NCBI RefSeq assembly: GCF_021044425.1
Contig: NZ_JAJNEC010000004.1
Coordinates: forward strand, 310,001 to 374,000
Direction: 5' to 3'
From: Niabella pedocola
Lineage (GTDB): Bacteria; Bacteroidota; Bacteroidia; Chitinophagales; Chitinophagaceae
Length of the DNA stretch: 64,000 nt
Shown: piece by piece, positions 28,246-35,433 of the stretch
Position numbering within the stretch: the stretch's first letter is position 1
Layout of the letters: the number at the start of each line of letters is the position of its first letter
Position numbers and translations under genes: made by a program
The notes under the pieces: model-generated
The model's database searches: none
What the model saw: the letters and a program-made list of their open reading frames with translations, nothing else
Told to the model about the DNA's origin: nothing

Positions 28246-29592
28246 TCAGTCGGTCTTCTCCGTAATATGAAGGTTTAACCCCGTTCTTGTCTGCATAACA
28301 AAACGAATAATTTTCCCATTGACGTCCCGATACATCTCGCCAATAGTAGAGGTATTATCAAAATAAAATTTGTCCCTGGCATAAGGTATCAATTGCCATT
28401 TGGCAGCGTTATTTTTCTGAAAGAATAATTTGCCCTCTTCCAGGCGAATGTCATAAAGGGTTCCCTGTTTATTTTTATAAACTCCCGTGTAAGATTGCAA
28501 CTGATCCGGAAGCATGGAAAACGGTTTAATTGCAAGAGGCTTACCAATGGTAATTGCCGCGAGATCTGCGGCCAGCAATTCCGGCAGTTTCCCTCGGAAG
28601 TTATAAAGCACAACTACAAGCACATCCTCAGTCGGCAGATACATTACATGGCTCATAAAGCCTCCCATATTGCCACCATGTTCTATTACAGGGCTACCCT
28701 GTAATTTACCAATAAACCATCCATACCCATAATCCGTTTTACTGCCATCAGTCAGCGTACTTCTTGTCCAGGCTTTCATTAATGTTTCTTTTCGGATGAA
28801 TTTATCGGACCAAAGAGCCTGGTACCACTTCAGCAAATCTGCTGCGGTCGATTGCAGGGCACCTGCTGCAAAAGCGATCTGCACATTCCCGTTGACTGCA
28901 TTTTCTATTCCCCGGCGTGTGTACAGGTAAGAAGAAGCCCTGTTGGGAACCAGTCTCATATCATTACCGTAGAAAGAATGATCCATGCCTGCAACGGAAA
29001 AAATGGTTTTTTCCATATATTCCGGGTAGGGCTCCCCGGTTACTTTTTCGATAATATAACCGAGTAACTGGTAACCGGAATTGCTATATGCCCAGGCAGT
29101 ACCCGGTGCAAAATCAAGGGCCAGGTCTTTGAAGGTAGCCATCACCTGCTCTGCACTTAACCATCCTCTTCCCATTGCCAGCAAGCTACTGATACTTTTT
29201 GCATTGGGAACTCCGGCGGTATGGGTTAGCAATTGTTCAACACTGATTTTTTTTAATGCCTCCGGGTATGCAGGCAGGAACTTCCCTACGGTATCCTTCA
29301 CGGAGAGTTTCCCTTTTTCGACAAGATCCAGGATGGCTACTGCGGTAAACTGTTTGGTAAGAGATGCAATACAAAACACCATATTTTTTTTCATAGGCAC
29401 CCCCAGCTCCAGGTTTGCCATGCCAAAAGCCCGCTCATAAATGATAGCCGATTTCCGGGCTACCAGCACCACGCCGCCCGGTTCTTCCATTTTATATTGA
29501 GCGTTGATCATGCTGTCAAACTGGTTGTTTAAATCCTGGGCTGCTGTGGCCAGACTGGTAAGTAAACAGATAGTGATTGTTATCCTTTTCAT
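28246..29592 (-). CDS. Exported serine hydrolase (beta-lactamase/PBP fold)
   Basis: A 448-residue periplasmic serine hydrolase with signal peptide (MKRITITICL, cleavage after TAAQ region). The SxxK motif is SLTK (IASLTKQFT), the second motif YSN (YSNSGYQ), and the third EHGGNMGG. A C-terminal beta domain (about 350-448) follows, as in many class C beta-lactamase-like peptidases and esterases. It resembles the downstream protein at 26080-27576 in its catalytic part but has no TPR tail. It is divergent from the LytS kinase gene, with 110 bases between. Confidence 0.87.
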   Translation of the reverse strand: MKRITITICLLTSLATAAQDLNNQFDSMINAQYKMEEPGGVVLVARKSAIIYERAFGMANLELGVPMKKNMVFCIASLTKQFTAVAILDLVEKGKLSVKDTVGKFLPAYPEALKKISVEQLLTHTAGVPNAKSISSLLAMGRGWLSAEQVMATFKDLALDFAPGTAWAYSNSGYQLLGYIIEKVTGEPYPEYMEKTIFSVAGMDHSFYGNDMRLVPNRASSYLYTRRGIENAVNGNVQIAFAAGALQSTAADLLKWYQALWSDKFIRKETLMKAWTRSTLTDGSKTDYGYGWFIGKLQGSPVIEHGGNMGGFMSHVMYLPTEDVLVVVLYNFRGKLPELLAADLAAITIGKPLAIKPFSMLPDQLQSYTGVYKNKQGTLYDIRLEEGKLFFQKNNAAKWQLIPYARDKFYFDNTSTIGEMYRDVNGKIIRFVMQTRTGLNLHITEKTD

Positions 29593-29690
29593 GACGCGAA
29601 TATATACCCGGCCGGCAATACCCGATCAGGATAATCTGCCAACACCCCGATCTGCTCTGCAAACCCGAAATGGATTTGTTCGGTTTGGCG

Positions 29691-29698
29691 TAATTTTG
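29691..29698 (+). promoter_or_regulatory. -7 promoter box of the LytS kinase gene
   Basis: TAATTTTG matches TAnnTTTG and ends only 4 bases before the ATG at 29703, implying a leaderless or near-leaderless transcript. No well-placed TTG -33 element was found. Confidence 0.4.
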
Positions 29699-29702
29699 AA
29701 AT

Positions 29703-30689
29703 ATGAAGGCCAGAATTTTATTATTTCTGCTTTGGTATACGCTGTTCTACTGGTGGCTGAATATATCCTGGGTAAGACCTGTTACCCTTCTGCAGTATCA
29801 GCGTGGCCTTTATTGGAATCTAAGAGACTACCTGCTATGGATGGTTATTGCATTGATTCCCTATCTTATGCTGTTAAAGTACTATCCAAACCGGAAATTA
29901 AGAGGCATACTGCTGATCATTATATCACTAACGGCTATACATTATCTCCGGCTTAATATAGTTTATGCCTACAGATTTCCCTGGGTTGCTTACATAATGA
30001 AAAATGCGCATCTATTCTTCTCAGTGCCTCTGTTTGGTTTTACTTTTTACTTTATACGGCACGGACAATACAAGCAATTGCGGGAAAAAAAATTATTGAA
30101 GGACGCCCGGCAATCTGAACTTGACTTTTTGCGTTTGCAGATTAATCCGCATTTTCTTTTTAACAGCCTGAATAATATTTATGGGCTAGTTTATGAAAAC
30201 GCTCCTAATGCACGGGACGCAATAAGAAGCCTTTCCCGGTTGATACATTATTCTTACCAGGATATGAATAGGAGCAAAAAAGTTTCCCTGCAAAATGAAT
30301 TGCAATGTATCCGGCAGTATATTGCATTGCAGGAATTGCGTTATGCTGTAGACTTGAATGTATTGCTGGAAATAAAAGATCCACCGGAAACAGTAATGAT
30401 TCCACCCATGCTGCTGATCCCTTTTGTTGAAAACGCGTTTAAACATGGGGATTTTTCGACTGGCCCGCTGGAGATCAGGGTGCATACAGATAACAGGCAA
30501 ATGCAATTCTATTGTTCCAATCCCAAAAAAACAGACGGCTGCAAAAAAAAGGCGGGTATCGGACTGCAAAATGTCCGGCGAAGATTGGTGCTGATATATG
30601 GCCGCCATCATGAACTAAAAATCAGGGAGACGCGTACGCAATTTTCCGTCTATTTAAAAGTGAATCATGAAATTAATGATCAGAGATAA
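29703..30689 (+). CDS. LytS-family membrane sensor histidine kinase
   Basis: A 328-residue kinase with about four membrane helices in the first 130 residues, then a His_kinase (PF06580) domain with the phospho-acceptor His in INPHFLFNSL. A compact HATPase domain follows (PFVENAFKHG, GIGLQNVRRRL). The G1 box is reduced, as usual for this family. It pairs with the LytTR regulator encoded two genes downstream. The intervening gene encodes a kinase-like protein without catalytic parts. The 3' end overlaps that gene by 23 bases, so the three are one operon. Confidence 0.9.
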   Translation: MKARILLFLLWYTLFYWWLNISWVRPVTLLQYQRGLYWNLRDYLLWMVIALIPYLMLLKYYPNRKLRGILLIIISLTAIHYLRLNIVYAYRFPWVAYIMKNAHLFFSVPLFGFTFYFIRHGQYKQLREKKLLKDARQSELDFLRLQINPHFLFNSLNNIYGLVYENAPNARDAIRSLSRLIHYSYQDMNRSKKVSLQNELQCIRQYIALQELRYAVDLNVLLEIKDPPETVMIPPMLLIPFVENAFKHGDFSTGPLEIRVHTDNRQMQFYCSNPKKTDGCKKKAGIGLQNVRRRLVLIYGRHHELKIRETRTQFSVYLKVNHEINDQR

Positions 30690-31224
30690 TAGGGACATGT
30701 ATAAATTTGCTGCCGGATATTTTGTTTTCTATATGATGATCTGCTTTTCCCTTCCTGCGCAGACCACCGGTATCTGGTTGCGCAACGGCATATTTTGCTT
30801 TTTCCAGGCGTTTCTCCCATACCTGCTGCTGCTACGTCTTTTTCCCTATAAAAAAGTCCGTTGTATGGTATTCCTCGGCGGGATTGTCTCTTTAAATTAT
30901 AGTTTAGGTTATGGTCTTGAGCAATTGTTCAGGCCGGTTAGCATTGACCAGTATATTGATGAAACGTATCCCTTATTAATGACCATAGTATTATATGGCG
31001 TCCTTTTCTTTTTTGTGAGATATGCCGGTTTAAAGGCCATTGCCGAACAACAGCAGCAGATCGGGGATTATGAGGCCATGCTGGATCAGTATCGCAGGCA
31101 GCTTCCGCAGGAAATCCTATTTAAGCAACTTGAAAAGATAGAGGAATTGGTAAACAACGAATCTCCGGAGGCGCTCCCTGCGATTGTGAAGTTATCGGAT
31201 CAGTTAAGAGGGGTGATTTATTAA
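30667..31224 (+). CDS. Membrane protein resembling a truncated LytS kinase without catalytic His
   Basis: A 185-residue protein with about four membrane helices (up to residue 120) and a coiled coil, ending in a segment that lines up with the dimerisation region of LytS kinases: QLPQEILFKQL here against QINPHFLFNSL in the preceding kinase. The phospho-acceptor His is replaced by Glu. The next part (IVKLSDQLRGVIY) matches the second helix (SLSRLIHYSY), and the protein ends there with no ATPase domain. It overlaps the real kinase gene by 23 bases and ends 6 bases before the regulator. It may dimerise with the kinase and modulate it, or be a shortened relic. Confidence 0.8.
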   Translation: MKLMIRDNRDMYKFAAGYFVFYMMICFSLPAQTTGIWLRNGIFCFFQAFLPYLLLLRLFPYKKVRCMVFLGGIVSLNYSLGYGLEQLFRPVSIDQYIDETYPLLMTIVLYGVLFFFVRYAGLKAIAEQQQQIGDYEAMLDQYRRQLPQEILFKQLEKIEELVNNESPEALPAIVKLSDQLRGVIY

Positions 31225-31230
31225 TAATTG

Positions 31231-31935
31231 ATGCAAATGATAAAAGATATTTCCTGTCTCATCCTGGATGACGAACCCATTGCCGCCCGCCTTCTTGCGC
31301 AATATGTAAAAAGGACGGAGGGCATGAAATTGCACCTGCAGACGGATAGTGCTGAAGCAGCGCTGAAGGCTATTACACACCATAATATAGACCTGGTACT
31401 GCTTGATATAGAGATGCCTGGCATGAATGGTGTAGAACTGATGAAGATCATTCATGCGAAGACCCACATTATCATCACAACCGCCTACCCCGAATATGCC
31501 GTAGAAGGATATGAACATAACGCGGTGGATTTTCTGATGAAGCCGGTCACATTTGAACGCTTTTCCCTGGCTATTTTGAGGGTTAGAGAAAGGATGGTGG
31601 CTACGAAAGAAATGGACAGGGAACTTATGGGACATTTTTTTATCAAATCCGGGCATCGGATACACCGGATCAACTACCAGGATATACTTTTTATAGAAGG
31701 GCTGCGGGACTATATTGCGATTCACACAATAAAGGGCAAGATAATGAGCCTCGATAGTCTCACCAACATGGAAATACTATTACCGAAAGTACAATTTAGC
31801 CGTATTCATAAATCATATCTGATTAATAAAACAAAAATCGACTCCCTGGAAAAATGGAAAGTGGTGATCCATGACCACCCGCTCCCTGTTGGTGAAACAT
31901 ACAGGAAAAAATTGACTGATGAGCTGGGTCTCTGA
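31231..31935 (+). CDS. LytTR-family response regulator
   Basis: A 234-residue regulator. The receiver (about 1-120) has CLILDDEP, acceptor Asp in LLDIEMPGMNG and MKPVTF. The LytTR DNA-binding domain (about 135-234) has FIKSGHRIHRI, ILFIEGLRDY, FSRIHKSYLIN and a final PVGETYRKKL. I chose the ATG at 31231; a TTG lies one codon upstream. It is the expected partner of the LytS kinase at 29703. Targets are unknown; LytTR proteins bind direct repeats upstream of their targets. Confidence 0.9.
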   Translation: MQMIKDISCLILDDEPIAARLLAQYVKRTEGMKLHLQTDSAEAALKAITHHNIDLVLLDIEMPGMNGVELMKIIHAKTHIIITTAYPEYAVEGYEHNAVDFLMKPVTFERFSLAILRVRERMVATKEMDRELMGHFFIKSGHRIHRINYQDILFIEGLRDYIAIHTIKGKIMSLDSLTNMEILLPKVQFSRIHKSYLINKTKIDSLEKWKVVIHDHPLPVGETYRKKLTDELGL

Positions 31936-32084
31936 TTGATCTTCTCCCATACAGCTACAAAAAAATCACTTTTCTCCAAATCCCCCAACTTTTTCACTTG
32001 TTCCCATTTATCCGCCCTCCTTACAGAAAAGATATTGTTTTAAAAACCGGAAGTCGGCTTTGTGCGTAAAGAGGGATAAAAAGC

Positions 32085-32116
32085 AAAAAGGACCATCATT
32101 GCTGATGATCCTTTTT
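32085..32116 (-). terminator. Terminator of tRNA-Asp
   Basis: AAAAAGGACCATCA (32085-32098), loop TTGC, TGATGATCCTTTTT (32103-32116): a 14-pair stem with one C/A mismatch and A/T runs on both sides, starting 2 bases past the tRNA 3' end. Twin hairpin at 16850-16881. Confidence 0.8.
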
Positions 32117-32118
32117 TG

Positions 32119-32192
32119 CGGACCGGACGGGACTCGAACCCGCGACCTCCGCCGTGACAGGGCGGCATTCTAACCAACTGAACTACCGATCC
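32119..32192 (-). tRNA. tRNA-Asp (anticodon GTC)
   Basis: A 74-base cloverleaf on the minus strand. The acceptor stem pairs GGATCGG with CCGGTCC (one T-G pair) and the discriminator base is G. The D arm contains AGTTCAGTTGGTTAGAAT. The anticodon loop CTGTCAC gives anticodon GTC. The T loop is GGTTCGAGTCC. CCA is not fully encoded. A strong promoter lies upstream and a hairpin terminator follows. Confidence 0.97.
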
Positions 32193-32215
32193 TTGTGTTA
32201 TTTCCGTTGGGAGTG

Positions 32216-32247
32216 CAAATATAGGCGATGCTTTTTTCCCGTCAAAA
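32216..32247 (-). promoter_or_regulatory. Promoter of tRNA-Asp
   Basis: Minus strand TTTTGAC (32241-32247), 19 bases, TATATTTG (32216-32223): a near-perfect Bacteroidota primary promoter. It is the best example in the window and serves as the local reference for the other promoter calls. Confidence 0.75.
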
Positions 32248-32356
32248 CTTTTTGCCACTTTTTTTATACAAAATCCAGAAATATTTTGCTGCAGACAGTT
32301 CCCCGGCCCTGTCACCCGCCGCTACCTATTACTGCGGTTTGCTTCCAATAGGTAGG

Positions 32357-32381
32357 TACCTGTTGCAGCTGCCAACAGGTA
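32357..32381. repeat. Intergenic hairpin
   Basis: TACCTGTTG (32357-32365) pairs perfectly with CAACAGGTA (32373-32381) around CAGCTGC. No T run follows, so it is more likely an intergenic repeat unit than a terminator. Confidence 0.5.
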
Positions 32382-32404
32382 AAGATTTCCCGGCTGCGCT
32401 CGAA

Positions 32405-32420
32405 TCCGATAGCTATCGGA
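32405..32420. repeat. Perfect 16-base palindrome
   Basis: TCCGATAGCTATCGGA, fully self-complementary. A related core (CCCGAT..ATCGGG) occurs at 25409-25426 and 40601-40614, which suggests a small family of intergenic repeats. Confidence 0.5.
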
Positions 32421-32444
32421 TGACAACGGTACTGTTATTATGTG

Positions 32445-32510
32445 CCATCATTGCTGAGTACCTGGTTTACGACCCGGAAGGGACCCAAACCTGCGACCTC
32501 CGCGGCCGAA
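32445..32510 (-). pseudogene. Degraded tRNA-Asp 3' half plus terminator stem
   Basis: CCATCATTGCTGA (32445-32457) repeats part of the tRNA-Asp terminator. At the right distance after it comes GGGACCCAAACCTGCGACC and CTCCGC (32480-32503), which matches the T arm and variable region of tRNA-Asp with several changes. The acceptor stem and anticodon arm are not intact. It lies in the same orientation as the functional gene, about 330 bases away. Confidence 0.6.
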
Positions 32511-32561
32511 GGGTGCCATACGGTTGGTGGTCTTTCGTTGCGATAATATCTTCCATAAAAA

Positions 32562-32592
32562 TTGCCATTGCACGCCATCTGTGCTACCTTCG
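32562..32592 (+). promoter_or_regulatory. Promoter of the small Cys protein / TonB receptor / BNR-YHS locus
   Basis: TTG (32562-32564), 20 bases, TACCTTCG (32585-32592), one mismatch from TAnnTTTG. It ends 8 bases before the TTG start at 32601, so the transcript is nearly leaderless. Confidence 0.5.
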
Positions 32593-32600
32593 CCGCAGTT

Positions 32601-32984
32601 TTGCAGAAGCTAGTCGCCACGATATTACTTTTTGCCTTCTTTGGACAGAGTTTCAATCAATACTGGTATTACCTGGATTACCTGGTTGAGAAAAAGGAAT
32701 ACGTAAAGCGCTGCGAAAACAAAGCCCTGCCGCAGTTGCATTGTAACGGAAAATGCCAGCTGATGAAAAAGATCAGGGAGCAGCAGGAAAAAGACCGGGG
32801 GCCGGCACCGGAATTAAAGTTGGCTGCCAAATCAGACCTCATTCCCCCCTCTGTTGCGTTTAACCTGGCACCACTTAAAACGAAAGAAGCAACCCGTATC
32901 TTTTTAGCCCGCACCATCGGAGCCCCGGTAGACCGGCCTTCCGCTCTGTTTCGTCCCCCGGACGCCCTGCCCCACTCCTCTTGA
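32601..32984 (+). CDS. Small exported protein with C-x9-C-x3-C metal-type motif
   Basis: About 127 residues, starting at TTG 32601 (MQKLVATILL after initiation). No ATG is available, and a promoter box lies just upstream. A hydrophobic signal or anchor segment (1-20) precedes YWYYLDY and a Cys motif: Cys38, His47, Cys48 and Cys52, in RCENKALPQLHCNGKCQLMK. The rest is low-complexity and Pro-rich. Proteins with the HCNGKC segment are common just ahead of TonB receptors in Bacteroidota; their function is not established as far as I know. The motif suggests envelope metal binding, probably copper-like (inference). The TonB receptor gene starts 103 bases downstream. Confidence 0.65.
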   Translation: MQKLVATILLFAFFGQSFNQYWYYLDYLVEKKEYVKRCENKALPQLHCNGKCQLMKKIREQQEKDRGPAPELKLAAKSDLIPPSVAFNLAPLKTKEATRIFLARTIGAPVDRPSALFRPPDALPHSS

Positions 32985-33087
32985 CGCTAACACGTCGGCT
33001 TTTCATCTACACGTATTTTAAGGAACCGGTATTCCTATGCCTGTGCTTAGAAAACGTGCATCTCATTGATACCATCAATTTATTAAA

Positions 33088-35433
33088 ATGAAATTTTTCA
33101 CGATACTCTGTATAGGAGTACTGTATGGCAGCACCCTGCTTGCACAGCCCTCACTTACAGGAAAAATAACAGACAAGCAAACCGGGGAACCCCTTACAGG
33201 CGCAACGATCAAAGCAGGAATGCAAACGGCAACCACTTCAGTAAACGGAACATTTACCCTGTTGCTGCAACAGCATCCGATGCAGCTAACCGTTTCGTTT
33301 GCCGGGTACGAAACAAAGATCATCCGGATACCGGAGCATCCGCCGTTCCTGCACATTGCATTGGTCGGCAACAGCGTTAATCTCAGCACCGTTTCCGTAA
33401 CGGGCTATCAAACGAACCGGAAGCTCCTGGAAACGGCCGGTTCCATCGGCGTGTTAAACGCAGGGGTACTCGGACGCGGCGATCATATGGATATTATGGC
33501 GGCCATGAATACCATCCCGGGTGTTAAAATGGAGGCCTATTCTGCAGGCAATTACCGGATATCGATCCGGGGCAGCCTGATCAATAATCCCTGGGGGATC
33601 CGCAATGTGCGGATCTACTGGAACGATATCCCGCTGTCTTCTCCCGATGGCACGGCGCAAAAAAGCATTGACTTTGATCCGGCCATCATCGGCTCGATGG
33701 AAGTACTCAAAGGGCCCTCCGGCAGTATGTACGGTGCCGGTAATGGCGGTGTATTGCTTATAAAGAACACCAGCGCCGCATTGGGGCAGCATACCCTGGA
33801 GGCCGGGTATACCGCCGGTTCTTACGGCTTTAGCCGGTTTACCGCTTCCTATAAAACAGCCGACAGTAATTTTAATCTTTCCGCCAATGTGGTGCGGCAG
33901 CGCTACGATGGCTACCGTGAAAATAACTGGGGCAATAAGGACCTCGTTAATATTTTCTCGGAGTACCGGCCAAACGAAAAACGGAGCCTGAGTTTCTTTG
34001 TAACCCATACAACCGGAAGCCTGGGTATTGCCGGCGGGTTAACAAAATCCCAGGCCGATTCAATGCCGCGTCAGGCGGTGGCTTATAACCGGGAAAATAA
34101 AACATCGGTGAAGAACTATAATGCAACGGCATTGGGTGCTTCACAAGCCTATCACTTCAGCGATCATTTCTCCAATACCACCAGTGTGTACGGCAACTTT
34201 CAAACCTATGATCATCCGTTTGGCTCCAGCAGTTACTATAACGGCTACCTGAAGGAAAGCCTGACGGGTTATGGCGCTCGAACAAAATTTATGTACGCGC
34301 CTTACCTGGGCCGCATCAAAAGCCGGTTTAGCCTTGGGGGAGAATACCAGTATCAGCACCAGTTTGGCAATACCTTTACCATCATCAACGACGTACCCGG
34401 TACATGGCCGGAGCCCGGAGACCTGCGTCAGAACGATATCGTTATGTCTGCATCCAGGGCCCTTTTTGCGCAGGCCGAATTCGATCTGCCGCTGCAGTTA
34501 CTGCTAACGGCCGGTGCCAGCTATAACCATTTATCCTACGATATCCTGGACCTTCTAAAAGATTCAGGGCACGTGAGCTATACGGGGTTGCTGAATTTCC
34601 CGGACAGGATCTCCCCAAGGATCGGGCTTGTAAAAAAGCTCACCCGGAATGTAGCCGCACATGCCAGCATGAGCTACGGATACTCTCCCCCGCCTGTTTC
34701 TGAAATCAATAATTATGATGGAACGCTGAACAAAGAGATCCGCCCGGAGGATGGGCGGAATTATGAAGTAGGATTGAGAGGCTCCGTTTTAAAAACAAGG
34801 CTCAATTTCGACATCACCGCCTACCAGCTATTTTTAAAAAATGCAATTGTTCCCGTTGCAAAACCCAACGGTACCACCGCCTATAAAAATGCAGGCGCTG
34901 CCCGTCAAAAGGGGCTGGAAGCCTTCGTTTCCTATATCCTGGTAAATGATCCGCTCAGTCCCGTTTCATTTATGAAACCATGGATCAGTTATACGTTCAA
35001 CGATTACCGGTTCACGGATTATAAAACGCAATCTTTCGATTGGAGCTCCTCCACCGTGGTTACCCGGGATCATTCCGGGAAACATGTAACGGGCGTGGTT
35101 CCGCATAGCTTGTCGGCGGGGGCCGATATCGATACCCGGTATGGCTTATTTTGTAACATCATTTACTATTACTATGATAAGATCCCTTTAAACGATGCGA
35201 ATACCTACTATTCAGATCCCTATGCACTGCTCAATATAAAGCTGGGGTTCAAAAAGGAATGGGACCGGCTGGGCCTGGAACTCGCTGCTGGAGTTAATAA
35301 CGCCCTGAATACCGCCTACTCTTCGCTGATCTTATACAATGCAGATGCCAATGGCATACCACCACAGTTTTATAATCCATCGGCAGGCATCAATTATTAT
35401 ACAGGTGTAACATTAAAATACAACTTCAAATGA
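33088..35433 (+). CDS. TonB-dependent outer-membrane receptor
   Basis: A 781-residue receptor. Signal peptide 1-19 (LLAQ), carboxypeptidase-like domain (about 22-100), plug domain (about 110-225, with MEAYSAGNYRISIRG and VLKGPSGSMYG), then a 22-strand barrel to the C-terminal KYNFK. It has no SusD partner and fits siderophore- or metal-type receptors (FecA-like). Its stop overlaps the start of the BNR-YHS lipoprotein gene by 4 bases (ATGA), so the two are translationally coupled. With the small Cys protein ahead, this forms a three-gene locus that I read as metal acquisition or sensing. Confidence 0.87.
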   Translation: MKFFTILCIGVLYGSTLLAQPSLTGKITDKQTGEPLTGATIKAGMQTATTSVNGTFTLLLQQHPMQLTVSFAGYETKIIRIPEHPPFLHIALVGNSVNLSTVSVTGYQTNRKLLETAGSIGVLNAGVLGRGDHMDIMAAMNTIPGVKMEAYSAGNYRISIRGSLINNPWGIRNVRIYWNDIPLSSPDGTAQKSIDFDPAIIGSMEVLKGPSGSMYGAGNGGVLLIKNTSAALGQHTLEAGYTAGSYGFSRFTASYKTADSNFNLSANVVRQRYDGYRENNWGNKDLVNIFSEYRPNEKRSLSFFVTHTTGSLGIAGGLTKSQADSMPRQAVAYNRENKTSVKNYNATALGASQAYHFSDHFSNTTSVYGNFQTYDHPFGSSSYYNGYLKESLTGYGARTKFMYAPYLGRIKSRFSLGGEYQYQHQFGNTFTIINDVPGTWPEPGDLRQNDIVMSASRALFAQAEFDLPLQLLLTAGASYNHLSYDILDLLKDSGHVSYTGLLNFPDRISPRIGLVKKLTRNVAAHASMSYGYSPPPVSEINNYDGTLNKEIRPEDGRNYEVGLRGSVLKTRLNFDITAYQLFLKNAIVPVAKPNGTTAYKNAGAARQKGLEAFVSYILVNDPLSPVSFMKPWISYTFNDYRFTDYKTQSFDWSSSTVVTRDHSGKHVTGVVPHSLSAGADIDTRYGLFCNIIYYYYDKIPLNDANTYYSDPYALLNIKLGFKKEWDRLGLELAAGVNNALNTAYSSLILYNADANGIPPQFYNPSAGINYYTGVTLKYNFK

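Larger units (their letters stand above)
32193..32600. other. Intergenic mosaic of hairpins and tRNA remnant
   Basis: About 400 bases between tRNA-Asp and the small exported Cys protein. From left: tRNA promoter, a 9-pair hairpin TACCTGTTG/CAACAGGTA (32357-32381), a perfect palindrome TCCGATAGCTATCGGA (32405-32420), a degraded tRNA-Asp 3' half (32445-32510), and the promoter of the next gene. No coding frame is convincing. Confidence 0.6.

Noticed and set aside
26080..29592. Antibiotic-resistance beta-lactamases
   Set aside because: The third motifs are HSG and HGG rather than KTG, and the proteins have extra domains. They fit peptidase/esterase-like members better.
33454..34008. A 184-residue minus-strand protein inside the TonB receptor gene
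   Set aside because: It is an antisense frame of a well-supported receptor gene with no family similarity.
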